The notes beneath the pieces were generated by a model. The model was not told the DNA's origin. It saw only the letters and a list, made by a program, of their open reading frames with translations, and did no database searches. Shown here in pieces: positions 26,772-35,301 of a stretch of 64,000 bases of DNA. The position numbers were made by a program, and so were the translations under genes. The stretch's first letter is position 1. Each line of letters starts with the position of its first letter. Source of the DNA: Corynebacterium comes. GTDB lineage: Bacteria > Actinomycetota > Actinomycetes > Mycobacteriales > Mycobacteriaceae. The stretch spans positions 2,170,001 through 2,234,000 of the forward strand of contig NZ_CP046453.1 in the NCBI RefSeq assembly GCF_009734405.1. The letters are read 5' to 3'.

Positions 26772-26789
26772 TATTGACGATTATCAATA
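26772..26789. promoter_or_regulatory. Candidate ArsR operator
   Basis: TATTGA-CGATTA-TCAATA, a perfect 6-bp inverted repeat with 6-bp spacer, lies in the divergent acr3-arsR gap. ArsR-family regulators bind such short AT-rich dyads and release DNA on As(III) binding. Confidence 0.65.
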
Positions 26790-26836
26790 ACCAAGATACT
26801 TCCCTTATCGACGTGCGTCAATATATGCTGTTGAAC

Positions 26837-27184
26837 ATGACTGCCGCCCGGATACACCCGTTGAACGACCTCTCCGAATGCTGCTCGCTTGGCACCGGTC
26901 CGCTCACCGACGCCGAGGCCGGCCGATACGCCACCCTGTTCAAGGTGCTCGCCGAACCCGCCCGACTGCGGATCCTGTCCCAGCTGGCCAACGGTGGCTG
27001 CGGCCCGGTCAGCGTCAACGAGCTGACGGACCTCGTCGGACTGAGCCAGCCGACCGTCTCCCACCACCTGAAGAGGCTGACCGAAGCCGGACTGCTGGAG
27101 AAGATCCGGGAGGGCCGGACGGTCACCCACCGCGTCCGTCCCGAACTTTTCGCCGAACTGCGGACGGTCCTGCAGATGGACTAG
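26837..27184 (+). CDS. arsR: Arsenic-responsive repressor
   Basis: 115-aa ArsR/SmtB winged helix; the recognition helix is VGLSQPTVSHHLKRL. Starting at ATG 26837 places cysteines at exactly 15, 16 (LSECCSLG) and 55 (GGCGPVS). Those are, from memory, the As(III) ligands of C. glutamicum ArsR, which supports this start over upstream in-frame codons. Represses the divergent acr3 operon and itself. Confidence 0.93.
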   Translation: MTAARIHPLNDLSECCSLGTGPLTDAEAGRYATLFKVLAEPARLRILSQLANGGCGPVSVNELTDLVGLSQPTVSHHLKRLTEAGLLEKIREGRTVTHRVRPELFAELRTVLQMD

Positions 27185-27281
27185 GTGCCGCAGGGAACAG
27201 AAGGGCGGAGCCCGCTCCCCGGCCTGAGCCCCTGGCCGTTCGGATCGCCAGGGTTGCCCCGACCGCCCCTGTTACGCAAAA

Positions 27282-27373
27282 GGCGCGATCTCAACTACGC
27301 GATCACGCCTTCCTGCTCTCCTATGTCCGCAACAAGAATCATGGCTGAGTGATCGCGTAGTTGAGATCGCGCC
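27282..27373. repeat. Perfect 25-bp inverted repeat with 42-nt loop
   Basis: Arms 27282-27306 and 27349-27373 are exact reverse complements (GGCGCGATCTCAACTACGCG plus 5 more bases). The loop has no open reading frame of note. It lies between the convergent 3' ends of arsR and ettA. No target-site duplication is obvious. It could be a mobile palindromic unit, a strong terminator or a small structured RNA. Confidence 0.85.
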
Positions 27374-27422
27374 GTTTAGCACCCGCCCCGCCCCTCGGCC
27401 GAAACCCGGCCCCTGAAACGCC

Positions 27423-27458
27423 GAAGGCCCGCACCCCGGTTCAGGGATGCGGGCCTTC
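27423..27458. terminator. Terminator of ettA
   Basis: GAAGGCCCGCA pairs with TGCGGGCCTTC (11 bp) 14 bp beyond the ettA stop; on the minus strand GGCGTTTC follows. Confidence 0.75.
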
Positions 27459-27471
27459 TCGGTGAACCGTT

Positions 27472-29142
27472 CTAGCGGCTCAGGCGACGGTGGGTGACAC
27501 GCGAAGGACGCGCGGCATCGGCGCCGAGTCGCTCGACCTTGTTCTTCTCGTAGTCACCGAAGTTGCCCTCGAACCAGAACCACTTGCCCTCCTCGACGTT
27601 GCCTTCCCAGGCGAGGATGTGGGTACAGGTGCGGTCCAGGAACCAACGGTCGTGGGAGATGACCACGGCGCAGCCCGGGAACTCGACCAGGGCGTTCTCC
27701 AGGGAACCGAGCGTCTCCACGTCGAGGTCGTTTGTCGGCTCATCGAGCAGGATCAGGTTGCCGCCCTGCTTGAGGGTCAGCGCCAGGTTCAACCGGTTGC
27801 GCTCACCACCGGAGAGCACCTTGGACGCCTTCTGCTGGTCAGCGCCCTTGAAACCGAAGGCGGAGAGGTACGCACGCGACGGCATCTCGTTCTGACCGAC
27901 GTGGATGTAGTCCAGCCCGTCGGAGACGACCTGCCAGACGCTCTTCTCCGGATCGATGTTCTCACGACCCTGGTCGACGTAGGACAGCTGGACGGTTTCT
28001 CCGATGTCGACGACGCCGGCGTCCGGCTGCTCCAGACCGACGATGGTCTTGAACAGGGTCGTCTTACCCACACCGTTCGGGCCGATGACACCGACGATGC
28101 CATTTCGCGGCAGGGTGAACGACAGGTCCTTGATCAGGATGCGACCGTCGAAGCCCTTCTCCAGGTCCTTGACCTCGACGACCTTGCTGCCCAGGCGCGG
28201 GGGGGTCGGGATCTGGATCTCCTCGAAGTCCAGTTTCCTGTACTTCTCGGCTTCGGCGGCCATCTCCTCGTAGCGCTCCAGACGGGCCTTGTTCTTGGCC
28301 TGACGTGCCTTCGGGGAGGAGCGGACCCAGGCCAGCTCGTCCTTCAGGCGCTTCTGCAGCTTCTGGTCCTTCTTGCCGGAGATCTGCAGGCGCTCGGCCT
28401 TCTTCTCCAGGTAGGTGGAGTAGTTGCCCTCGTAGGGGTGCAGCTTTCCGCGGTCGACCTCACAGATCCACTCCGCGACGTGGTCGAGGAAGTAACGGTC
28501 GTGTGTGACCGCAAGGACAGCGCCCTTGTAGTCGGCGAGGTGCTTCTCCAGCCACAGGACGGACTCGGCGTCCAGGTGGTTGGTGGGCTCATCGAGCAGC
28601 AGCAGGTCCGGCTCGGACAGGAGCAGCTTGGCCAGGGCGACGCGGCGACGCTCACCACCGGAGAGGTGGGTGACCGGCTCATCGGACGGCGGGCAGCGCA
28701 GTGCCTCCATGGCCTGCTCGATCTTGGAGTCGACCTCCCAGGCGTCGGCGGCGTCGAGTGCCTCCTGGAGCACGCCCATCTCTTCCATGAGCTCGTCGGT
28801 GTAGTTGGTCGCCATCTCCTCGGCGATCTCCTCGTAGCGCTTCTTCTGCTGGAAGATTTCGCCGAGACCCTCCTCGACGTTCTCGCGGACGGTCTTCTCC
28901 TCGTTCAGCGGCGGCTCCTGCAGCAGGATGCCCACGGTCGCACCGGGCTGGAGGAAGGCCTCGCCGTTGGAGGGCTGGTCCATGCCAGCCATGACCTTGA
29001 GAACGGAGGACTTGCCGGCACCGTTGGGGCCGACGACGCCGATCTTGGCGCCGGGATAAAAGGCCATCGTGACATTGTCCAGAATGACCTTGTCGCCGAT
29101 GACCCTTCGCACATTCTTCATCGTGTAGATGAACTCGGACAT
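27472..29142 (-). CDS. ettA: Energy-dependent translational throttle protein (ABC-F)
   Basis: 556-aa soluble ABC-F ATPase that binds the ribosomal E site and gates elongation by energy status. It has two nucleotide-binding domains with Walker A GPNGAGKSS and GPNGVGKTT, signatures LSGGERRRV and LSGGERNRL, and Walker B LLLLDEPTNHLD and LILLDEPTNDLD. Between them is the charged P-site tRNA-interaction linker (KAERLQISGKKDQKLQKRLKDE region). No membrane segments, so it is not a transporter. Confidence 0.95.
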   Translation of the reverse strand: MSEFIYTMKNVRRVIGDKVILDNVTMAFYPGAKIGVVGPNGAGKSSVLKVMAGMDQPSNGEAFLQPGATVGILLQEPPLNEEKTVRENVEEGLGEIFQQKKRYEEIAEEMATNYTDELMEEMGVLQEALDAADAWEVDSKIEQAMEALRCPPSDEPVTHLSGGERRRVALAKLLLSEPDLLLLDEPTNHLDAESVLWLEKHLADYKGAVLAVTHDRYFLDHVAEWICEVDRGKLHPYEGNYSTYLEKKAERLQISGKKDQKLQKRLKDELAWVRSSPKARQAKNKARLERYEEMAAEAEKYRKLDFEEIQIPTPPRLGSKVVEVKDLEKGFDGRILIKDLSFTLPRNGIVGVIGPNGVGKTTLFKTIVGLEQPDAGVVDIGETVQLSYVDQGRENIDPEKSVWQVVSDGLDYIHVGQNEMPSRAYLSAFGFKGADQQKASKVLSGGERNRLNLALTLKQGGNLILLDEPTNDLDVETLGSLENALVEFPGCAVVISHDRWFLDRTCTHILAWEGNVEEGKWFWFEGNFGDYEKNKVERLGADAARPSRVTHRRLSR

Positions 29143-29204
29143 TTCTCCCCTTGCGTGTAGTGCGTCAAAGACACTCCACAGGGTACATCACCGGGCGTGA
29201 TCTG

Positions 29205-29741
29205 CTAGAACCCCGGCTCGTCCTCCTCCATCGGCGACCCGTCCCCCACCGGGACGGTCATGGCGGTGATGTCGGTGACCTCCTCCCCCGAGCTCTCCGG
29301 CGGCGCGGAGATGATGAGGTCGTAGAGGTCCGACACATCCGACGCAGGGATGTTCAGGGCCTGGATCCTTTTGTCCATCGGGTCGGTCTTCCGCGATGAG
29401 GCGATGTGCCAGGCCAGGTCCAGGCCGACGTGAGTGGCCTTGAGCATGATCTGGGTGCGGGGATGCTTCTCCCCCTCGACCTGCCACTCGGAGTGCACGA
29501 GGTGGCCGGTGGCCACGATCGGCATGCCCCGGCCGAGTGAGATCTTGCAGTTGCGGGCGAGCTGACCCCATACCTCGATGCTGATGAACAGCGTCGGGCC
29601 GTCCTCCCACTTCTCGTCCTTGCGGACGCGCCGGTTGACGGCCACGCGGAGCCGCCCGCTCTCGGTGCCGGACTGCTCGAAGTACTTCAGTTCCGGGTCC
29701 TTGGTCAGATTGCCGGTGATGGTGGTCATGGGTTGTGCCAC
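29205..29741 (-). CDS. ssb: Single-stranded DNA-binding protein (paralogue type)
   Basis: 178 aa with one OB fold: MTTITGNLTKDPELKYF, GRLRVAVNRRV, FISIEVWGQLARN and GRGMPIVATGHL. The C-terminus is acidic and ends EEDEPGF, a variant of the usual DDDIPF tip that recruits partner proteins. A GTG start at 29741 is chosen because AGGGGGGA lies 7 nt upstream and gives MAQPMTT. It is not next to rpsF/rplI as a main Ssb would be, so this is probably a second, specialised SSB. Confidence 0.88.
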   Translation of the reverse strand: MAQPMTTITGNLTKDPELKYFEQSGTESGRLRVAVNRRVRKDEKWEDGPTLFISIEVWGQLARNCKISLGRGMPIVATGHLVHSEWQVEGEKHPRTQIMLKATHVGLDLAWHIASSRKTDPMDKRIQALNIPASDVSDLYDLIISAPPESSGEEVTDITAMTVPVGDGSPMEEDEPGF

Positions 29742-29881
29742 GGTGAATTCCCCCCTGGGTGTCGTCGTGAATGATCCTGACACCCCGGACGTTGCCACTG
29801 AGCTGCGGCGTTGGCAACGGCGACGTCGATAAGCCTGTGGACAGACCCCCTCCATCCACAGGCACGGGCGCACTGGCGGAG

Positions 29882-31987
29882 CTAGCGCTTGCGGAACTCA
29901 TCTTCCTGGTGTCCGGGAGGGGTGCCGCGCCCGTCTGCCATGCGGGCGAGCATCTCGTTGTAGACCTCGTACTCGTCGATCTCCCCGGCATCGGCCTTCT
30001 TGTCGTACTCGACCTCGGTCGCTCGGTCCTCGCGACGCCACCCCAGGAACAGCAGCAGGAAGACCAGTCCCATCGGGAAGGACCCCGACGCCCAACCGAT
30101 GCCGCCGCCGACCCGCTGATCCTCCAGCAGGTTCAGCTCCCACGGCAGACCTAGATTCAGGTAGAAGCTCTCACCCATGACGGTGGTCAGCTGCATGAGG
30201 TAGAGGCCCGCGAAGAGGTGGAAGGGCATGGAACCGACGAGCCAGGCCAGGCGGATCGCGGTCGGGCGCTTCACCGGCACGGGGTCAGGGCCGACGAGCT
30301 CCCAGAAGTAGAGGTAGCCGGAGAGGAGGAAGACCCAGTTCATCGACAGGTGGCCTGCATGCTCGGAGATCATCAGCTCGTAGAACGGGATGAAGATGTA
30401 GAGCACATAGAAGAAGAACAGGAACTGCATGGTGTTGACCAGCGGGTGGGTGAGCAACTTCAGCAGCGGCGCCCGCGTGATCGCCACCACCCAGTCATGC
30501 GGCGAAGGTGTGCCCGGCTCCCCCGGCTCATAGGCTGCCATGATCAGCGAGAGTGGCCCGCCGAGCGCGAGGAGCAGCGGCACCACCATCGACAGGATCA
30601 TGTGCACGATCATGTGCATCGAGTAGGTGGCCGGCATGTTCATTCCCAGGCCGGAACTGGTGGTGACGAACAGCGTCACCGTACCGCTCAGCCACATCGC
30701 GGTACGCAGCCACGGCCACGTGCCTCCCCTGCTGCGGACGCGCCACACGCCGTAGAGATAACCGACGGTGATGAGGATGGCGATGGTGCCGAACATGACG
30801 TCAAAACGCCACATGGTGAACACGTTGGCCAGGGTGGGCTTCTCGTAGAGGTCATAGCCCATCTGGATGGCCATCTGCGAGAGGTTCGGATCCCGCGGCG
30901 CAGGCGGCGGCGTACGACCCATGGTGATGGCCACACCCGTCACCGCAGCCATGATGAGCGCCTCCACGACCGCGAAACGCAGGAACAGCCGCGGCCGTGA
31001 GTTGATCCGCGGGATCGTGATCACCCGGTGCGCCCACCCCAGGAAACCCAGGACCAGCAGGCCGACGGACTTGGCCACCAGGATGTAGCCGTAGGTGGTG
31101 GTCAACCAGTCGGACCATTCCACGCGCACCGCCGCATTGATCAGACCCGAGACGACCATCACCACGATGGCGAACAACGCGATCCGTGAATACCTGCGCA
31201 ACCCCAGTTCCATGTCCGGCCCCAACCGCCGACCGTGCGCGATCAACGCCATCAGGCCACCGATCCAGACGACCATGCCCACCAGGTGCCACAGGTAGGA
31301 GTTCGTGCCGTAGTCGTGCGCGCCACCGGCCGCCGCATGTCCTTCCATACCCAGCGGCACGATCATCAGGACCGCACCCACCAGGAGCAGCGGCTGCGCG
31401 ATCCACTTCCGGAAGATCAGCCCCGCCACGCCGACCACGAGCGCGAAACCCGCCGCCACCGCCCACGCCTGTGCCGTGGACACCTGACTGACGGCCACGC
31501 CCCACATGTCCGGCGCCAGCGTGTCCCGGAACGGAGTACCCGACACGTCCGAGAGCACCAGGGGAACCATCAGCAGCGCGACCAGCCCGAAACTCAGCGC
31601 CGAGAACGCACCAGTCCGCGCGGCGATGTCCCCGTCGACCGTCAGCGGGGCCTGGACCAGACGCGAATTGTCATTGTCCGGCACCTTCGGCGAAATATAG
31701 AACGCCGAGAACATGAAGGAACCCACCGACAGCGCCGCCAGCATCCAACCCACCGCCCGGAAGAACGGCAACCCCCAGGTGGTCACCGGGCCCGGATCCG
31801 GGATGCCCAACGCCACCAGCGAGTCTGTGAGCAGACCGAAGGAAATCGTCGCGCCCACCAGGCCCGCGACCGCGAAGAACAGCAGGTAAAGCGGCCACGT
31901 CGGCCGCACCCCGCTCCCCTTGCTCATCGCCCTGCTTTTCGACGCCGTCTCTTCCCGAACTTCTGCCGTGATCTGCGGTGCTGACAT
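29882..31987 (-). CDS. CopD-CtaG fusion membrane protein (copper / cytochrome oxidase assembly)
   Basis: 701 aa, about 14-16 hydrophobic helices. The middle part (about residues 150-390) resembles the CopD copper-resistance domain: SYLWHLVGMVVWIGGLMALI, GLINAAVRVEWSDW. The C-half resembles caa3-type oxidase assembly factor CtaG: MHMIVHMILSMVVPLLLALGGPLSL, HPLVNTMQFLFFFYVLYI. His- and Met-rich helices fit copper handling at the membrane. ATG 31987 is 7 nt after TAGGGT (31995-32000), suggesting leaderless transcription. The fusion is common in Actinobacteria. Confidence 0.88.
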   Translation of the reverse strand: MSAPQITAEVREETASKSRAMSKGSGVRPTWPLYLLFFAVAGLVGATISFGLLTDSLVALGIPDPGPVTTWGLPFFRAVGWMLAALSVGSFMFSAFYISPKVPDNDNSRLVQAPLTVDGDIAARTGAFSALSFGLVALLMVPLVLSDVSGTPFRDTLAPDMWGVAVSQVSTAQAWAVAAGFALVVGVAGLIFRKWIAQPLLLVGAVLMIVPLGMEGHAAAGGAHDYGTNSYLWHLVGMVVWIGGLMALIAHGRRLGPDMELGLRRYSRIALFAIVVMVVSGLINAAVRVEWSDWLTTTYGYILVAKSVGLLVLGFLGWAHRVITIPRINSRPRLFLRFAVVEALIMAAVTGVAITMGRTPPPAPRDPNLSQMAIQMGYDLYEKPTLANVFTMWRFDVMFGTIAILITVGYLYGVWRVRSRGGTWPWLRTAMWLSGTVTLFVTTSSGLGMNMPATYSMHMIVHMILSMVVPLLLALGGPLSLIMAAYEPGEPGTPSPHDWVVAITRAPLLKLLTHPLVNTMQFLFFFYVLYIFIPFYELMISEHAGHLSMNWVFLLSGYLYFWELVGPDPVPVKRPTAIRLAWLVGSMPFHLFAGLYLMQLTTVMGESFYLNLGLPWELNLLEDQRVGGGIGWASGSFPMGLVFLLLFLGWRREDRATEVEYDKKADAGEIDEYEVYNEMLARMADGRGTPPGHQEDEFRKR

Positions 31988-32097
31988 GCGATCCACCCTA
32001 ATGCTCACGTCGTTTCCGGCCTAGCCGGTGTGAATCTGCTCAACACCAGGGAACTTTTTCCGGTTCGGTGCGCGGTGCGCTAATATCCATCCCGCAT

Positions 32098-32174
32098 GCC
32101 TCCGTAGCTCAGTGGATTAGAGCAGTCGGCTTCTACCCGATTGGTCGCGGGTTCGAATCCTGCCGGGGGCACCA
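32098..32174 (+). tRNA. tRNA-Arg (UCU)
   Basis: Acceptor GCCTCCG/CGGGGGC with one G-U pair, anticodon stem GTCGG/CCGAT, loop CTTCTAC giving TCT, and T-loop TTCGAAT. CCA is encoded at 32172-32174. Confidence 0.95.
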
Positions 32175-32178
32175 TGTG

Positions 32179-32212
32179 AAACCCCGGGCGGACTGTTGTC
32201 TGCCCGGGGTTT
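32179..32212. terminator. Terminator after tRNA-Arg
   Basis: AAACCCCGGGC pairs with GCCCGGGGTTT (11 bp, 12-nt loop), placed between tRNA-Arg and the convergent SolA-like gene; it can serve both directions. Confidence 0.8.
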
Positions 32213-32234
32213 CTGCTTCCTCCGGCCCAGTCGA

Positions 32235-33377
32235 CTACCCCGCGACCGGCAGCTTCTCGTGGGAGGATGCGGCGAAGTCCCCGTGGTAGTACTCGGCCTC
32301 GCCGTGGACCGCGAGGGACGCCAGCATTTCGCCGAGGGCCGGGGCCATCTTGAAGCCGTGTCCTGACAGACCCGTGACAATGACGGCGTTGCCGAAGACG
32401 TCGATGATCGGGTCGCGGGAAGAGGTGAAGGTGTCGTAATGGACGCTGAAGCGGTTGGGCTCGGGTTGGACCCCGGGGAACATCTCTGCGACGCGGGCGC
32501 CGAAGGCGGACAGTTTTTCGCGGTCGAGGCGCAGATCGCACTCCTCGATGTACGGTCCCTCGGGTCCTCCCCAGATGTCCATGCCGGAGATCTTGACGGA
32601 GTAGCCGTCGACGCTGGGGGCGCCGAAGACGTGGAAGTCGTCGCGGTCCCGGATGAAGCAGGGCAGGCGCGCGGGGTTGAAGTCGGCCAGAATATGTGGC
32701 AGGAACCAGGTCAGCACCAGTTTCCGGATCTCCACCAGGTCCGCGACCTGTGGCACGAGCTCCCTGACCCAGGCACCTGCGGTGACGATGACCTTGTCCA
32801 CGGTCACCTGCCGCTTCGAGGTGGTGATGGTGATGTCTTCGTCGTCCTCGATACGCAGGATCTTCTCGTTCTCGAAGATCGTCGCGCCGTTCTCACGTGC
32901 CTGTTCGACGGCGCTGAGCACGGCCGACTCCGGGCGCATGGCGCCGCCGAGCAGGTCGATGACGCCGGCCTCATCGTCCCGGAAATCCATGCCCGGGTAG
33001 CGGCGACGCATCTCCTTCGCCGTGACCCTTTCGTGGGGCAGGTCGTAGGTGTCGATGGAGTCGAGCATGCGTTGGAACGGGGCGCTGTCCTCGGGACCGA
33101 CGGTCAGGCAGCCGAAGGGGTGCAGGAGGGTGCGGTCCGACAGGTCGCCGAGCTCCTCCCAGAGTTCACGCGCGCGGACCAGTAGCGGCACGTATTTCGC
33201 GCCCTCGTGGTAGGCGGTCCGGAAGAGCCGGGTCTCCCCGGAGAAGGCTCCGTAGCTGTGGCAGAGACCGAACTGTTCGAAGCCGATGACCTCGACTCCG
33301 GGAATGAGGCTGAGTTGCCAGGCGGCCATGGATCCGGTGGTCCCCAGGCCGATGACGGCGATGCGGGTGGTGGACAT
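32235..33377 (-). CDS. SolA-like FAD oxidase (sarcosine / N-methyl-amino-acid oxidase family)
   Basis: 380 aa DAO-superfamily flavoenzyme. The dinucleotide motif IAVIGLGTTGSMAAW opens the protein, then FEQFGLCHSYGAFSGETRLFR (the MSOX/MTOX S..E.R signature). C-terminal VTGLSGHGFKMAPALGE is the flavin-contact loop. In monomeric sarcosine oxidase a Cys in the ..YT.TPDE..IID region carries covalent FAD; here the aligned residue in VHYDTFTSSRDPIID is H313, so FAD may be non-covalent. Substrate unknown; AAGGAG precedes the ATG. Confidence 0.85.
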   Translation of the reverse strand: MSTTRIAVIGLGTTGSMAAWQLSLIPGVEVIGFEQFGLCHSYGAFSGETRLFRTAYHEGAKYVPLLVRARELWEELGDLSDRTLLHPFGCLTVGPEDSAPFQRMLDSIDTYDLPHERVTAKEMRRRYPGMDFRDDEAGVIDLLGGAMRPESAVLSAVEQARENGATIFENEKILRIEDDEDITITTSKRQVTVDKVIVTAGAWVRELVPQVADLVEIRKLVLTWFLPHILADFNPARLPCFIRDRDDFHVFGAPSVDGYSVKISGMDIWGGPEGPYIEECDLRLDREKLSAFGARVAEMFPGVQPEPNRFSVHYDTFTSSRDPIIDVFGNAVIVTGLSGHGFKMAPALGEMLASLAVHGEAEYYHGDFAASSHEKLPVAG

Positions 33378-33518
33378 GATCAGTGCTCCTTAAGCCAGTG
33401 TCGGTTCGTCCCGGAGCGTGAGTTCGGTGCTGATCCCGCGCTCCATGGCATTCAGGCGATATCTGCTGCGTACGTTGTTCCTCCTCATCAACCAGGTGAT
33501 ATACGTTTGTGTCGTCCT

Positions 33519-33538
33519 TTTCTGTCGGACAACAGAAA
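33519..33538. promoter_or_regulatory. Candidate operator upstream of SolA-like gene
   Basis: TTTCTGT-CGGACA-ACAGAAA, a perfect 7-bp inverted repeat with 6-bp spacer in the divergent gap. No regulator gene is adjacent, so the binding protein is unknown. Confidence 0.45.
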
Positions 33539-33670
33539 CGCTAGCGGGTTTTTACCTGTCATTCAATTGGTATTGGAGAACTGTGCCGATTCTCACCGAA
33601 TCCTCCGGTTCTCCACCCGGCCCCCGCCACCTGGCGGGCAGGCCGCCCACACCTGCACCGCGACGTCGAT

Positions 33671-33676
33671 TAGCGT
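33671..33676 (+). promoter_or_regulatory. -10 element for leaderless SDR-orn unit
   Basis: TAGCGT lies 7 nt before ATG 33684 with no usable Shine-Dalgarno for that start. Confidence 0.5.
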
Positions 33677-33683
33677 AGGGGCC

Positions 33684-34487
33684 ATGACTCTCCCCTCCCC
33701 CAGCCCGCAGACTCATGCGCTCGTGACGGGCGCCAGCCAGGGCATCGGCATGGCCATGGCGCGTGACCTCGCGTCGATGGGCCACAACCTGATCGTGGTC
33801 GCACGCAGAGAAGCGGTGCTCCAGGAGTTCGCCACCGAGCTCGAGGCCGCCCACGGCGTGGACGTCGAGGTCTTCGCGGCCGACCTGAGCAAGCACGACG
33901 AGGTCACCCGCCTCATCGAGCTCATCGACGCCCGCCGGATCTCCATCCTGATCAACTCCGCCGGCATCGCCACCTTCGGCCCGCTGGTCAAGCAGGACTG
34001 GGACCACGAGGTCGACCAGTTCAACCTCAACGCCACCGCCGTCTTCCGCCTCACCCGTGCGGTCCTGGACGGCATGCTCGAGCGGAAGTCGGGCGCGATC
34101 TGCAACGTCGGTTCGGCGGCCGGCAACGTGCCCATCCCCAACAACGCCACCTACGTGTTCACCAAGGCCGGCGTCAACGCCTTCACCGAGGCGCTTCACT
34201 ATGAACTCAAGGGCACCGGCGTGACCTGCACGCTGTTGGCCCCCGGCCCGGTGCGCGACGCGGTGGTTCCGGACGCGGAGAAATCCATCGTCGACCGGGT
34301 CGTCCCCGGCTTCCTGTGGACCACCTACGAATCATGCTCCCGCGAGACGCTGGAGGGCATGGCGAAGAACCAGCGCCGCGTGGTCCCCGGCCCGCTGAGC
34401 AAGGCGATGAACGCCATTTCCAAAGCCGCACCGACGGGCCTCATCGCCCCGTTGGTCGGCAGGTTCTACTCCAAGATTGGTGGATAA
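33684..34487 (+). CDS. Short-chain dehydrogenase/reductase (DltE/YqjQ-like)
   Basis: 267 aa SDR: TGASQGIGMAMARDLA, INSAGIATFG (NAG variant), CNVGSAAG and YVFTKAGV providing the Ser-Tyr-Lys active site. The extended C-terminus (RFYSKIGG) is seen in the DltE-like group with unclear substrates, possibly lipid or sterol-like ketones. The stop is 3 bp before the orn start, so the two genes form an operon. Start selected by the -10 at 33671. Confidence 0.88.
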   Translation: MTLPSPSPQTHALVTGASQGIGMAMARDLASMGHNLIVVARREAVLQEFATELEAAHGVDVEVFAADLSKHDEVTRLIELIDARRISILINSAGIATFGPLVKQDWDHEVDQFNLNATAVFRLTRAVLDGMLERKSGAICNVGSAAGNVPIPNNATYVFTKAGVNAFTEALHYELKGTGVTCTLLAPGPVRDAVVPDAEKSIVDRVVPGFLWTTYESCSRETLEGMAKNQRRVVPGPLSKAMNAISKAAPTGLIAPLVGRFYSKIGG

Positions 34488-34490
34488 ACA

Positions 34491-35129
34491 GTGATCGAGA
34501 ACAGCGTCGCACCCAAGAATGACCGCCTCGTGTGGGTCGACCTCGAGATGACGGGCCTCGATCTCGAGCGCCACGTCATCGTCGAGATCGCCGCCCTGAT
34601 CACGGACGCCAACCTCAACATCATCGGCGAGGGCGTCGACCTGGTCGTCCACGCCACCGAGGATGAGCTGGCGAAGATGGACGACTTCGTCACCAACATG
34701 CACGCCACCTCCGGCCTGACCGAGCAGATCCGCCGGTCCACCGTGTCCATGGCCGAGGCCGAGACGGCAGTCCTGGCGCTCATCGCCGAGCACTGCTCCC
34801 CCGAGCATCCCGCACCACTGGCCGGCAACTCCATCGCCACGGACCGCGCGTTCATCCGCGAGCAGATGCCGCGTCTCGACGCCGCCCTCCACTACCGCAT
34901 GGTGGACGTCTCCTCCATCAAGGAACTCTCCCGTCGCTGGTTCCCCAAGGCCTACTTCTGCCAGCCGGAGAAGGGCCTGGCCCACCGCGCTCTGGCCGAC
35001 ATCGTCGAATCGATCCGCGAGCTCGACTACTACCGACGCACCGTCTTCGTCCCCTCCCCCGGCCCGGACTCCACCGTCGCGGCCAAAAACGCCACTGCGG
35101 TTAGCGACCACTACCAGCAGTTTTTGTAA
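34491..35129 (+). CDS. orn: Oligoribonuclease
   Basis: 212-aa DnaQ-fold 3'-5' exoribonuclease that degrades 2-5 nt RNAs and pGpG. The DEDDh motifs are seen: [11 protein letters not shown] (D, E), [16 protein letters not shown] (D), and [18 protein letters not shown] (H, D). The product runs about 15 residues beyond the usual end. GTG start at 34491, 3 bp after the SDR gene. Followed by tRNA-His. Confidence 0.96.
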   Translation: MIENSVAPKNDRLVWVDLEMTGLDLERHVIVEIAALITDANLNIIGEGVDLVVHATEDELAKMDDFVTNMHATSGLTEQIRRSTVSMAEAETAVLALIAEHCSPEHPAPLAGNSIATDRAFIREQMPRLDAALHYRMVDVSSIKELSRRWFPKAYFCQPEKGLAHRALADIVESIRELDYYRRTVFVPSPGPDSTVAAKNATAVSDHYQQFL

Positions 35130-35177
35130 AATCCGCCACATGGGTTAATCTGTAATCCGCTGCGATTAAGCGGCAAT

Positions 35178-35254
35178 GGTGGCTGTAGTTCAGCTGGTAG
35201 AGCACCAGGTTGTGATCCTGGGTGTCGCGGGTTCGAGCCCCGTCAGCCACCCCA
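35178..35254 (+). tRNA. tRNA-His (GUG)
   Basis: Acceptor GTGGCTG/CAGCCAC plus the extra G-1 (35178) opposite C73, the identity mark of tRNA-His. Anticodon stem CCAGG/CCTGG, loop TTGTGAT. CCA is encoded. Confidence 0.96.
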
Positions 35255-35257
35255 GAG

Positions 35258-35296
35258 AAGAGCCCCTGACCTTGGAACACAAGGTCAGGGGCTCTT
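35258..35296. terminator. Bidirectional terminator after tRNA-His
   Basis: Perfect 17-bp stem, AAGAGCCCCTGACCTTG with its complement, loop GAACA, ending 5 bp before the stop of the convergent flavin monooxygenase gene. Confidence 0.88.
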
Positions 35297-35301
35297 TCAT
35301 G

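Larger units (their letters stand above)
33378..33683. other. 306-bp non-coding region between SolA-like and SDR genes
   Basis: Locally AT-richer than its surroundings; holds the divergent promoters. An 86-codon open frame on the plus strand has no RBS and atypical codon use and is not called a gene. Recognisable elements are the palindrome at 33519-33538 and the -10 at 33671-33676. Confidence 0.6.

Noticed and set aside
33418..33678. 86-codon plus-strand open frame in the SolA-SDR gap with a hydrophobic N-terminus
   Set aside because: No Shine-Dalgarno or leaderless -10 fits its start, composition changes abruptly halfway, and it overlaps the divergent promoters and the dyad; treated as chance.
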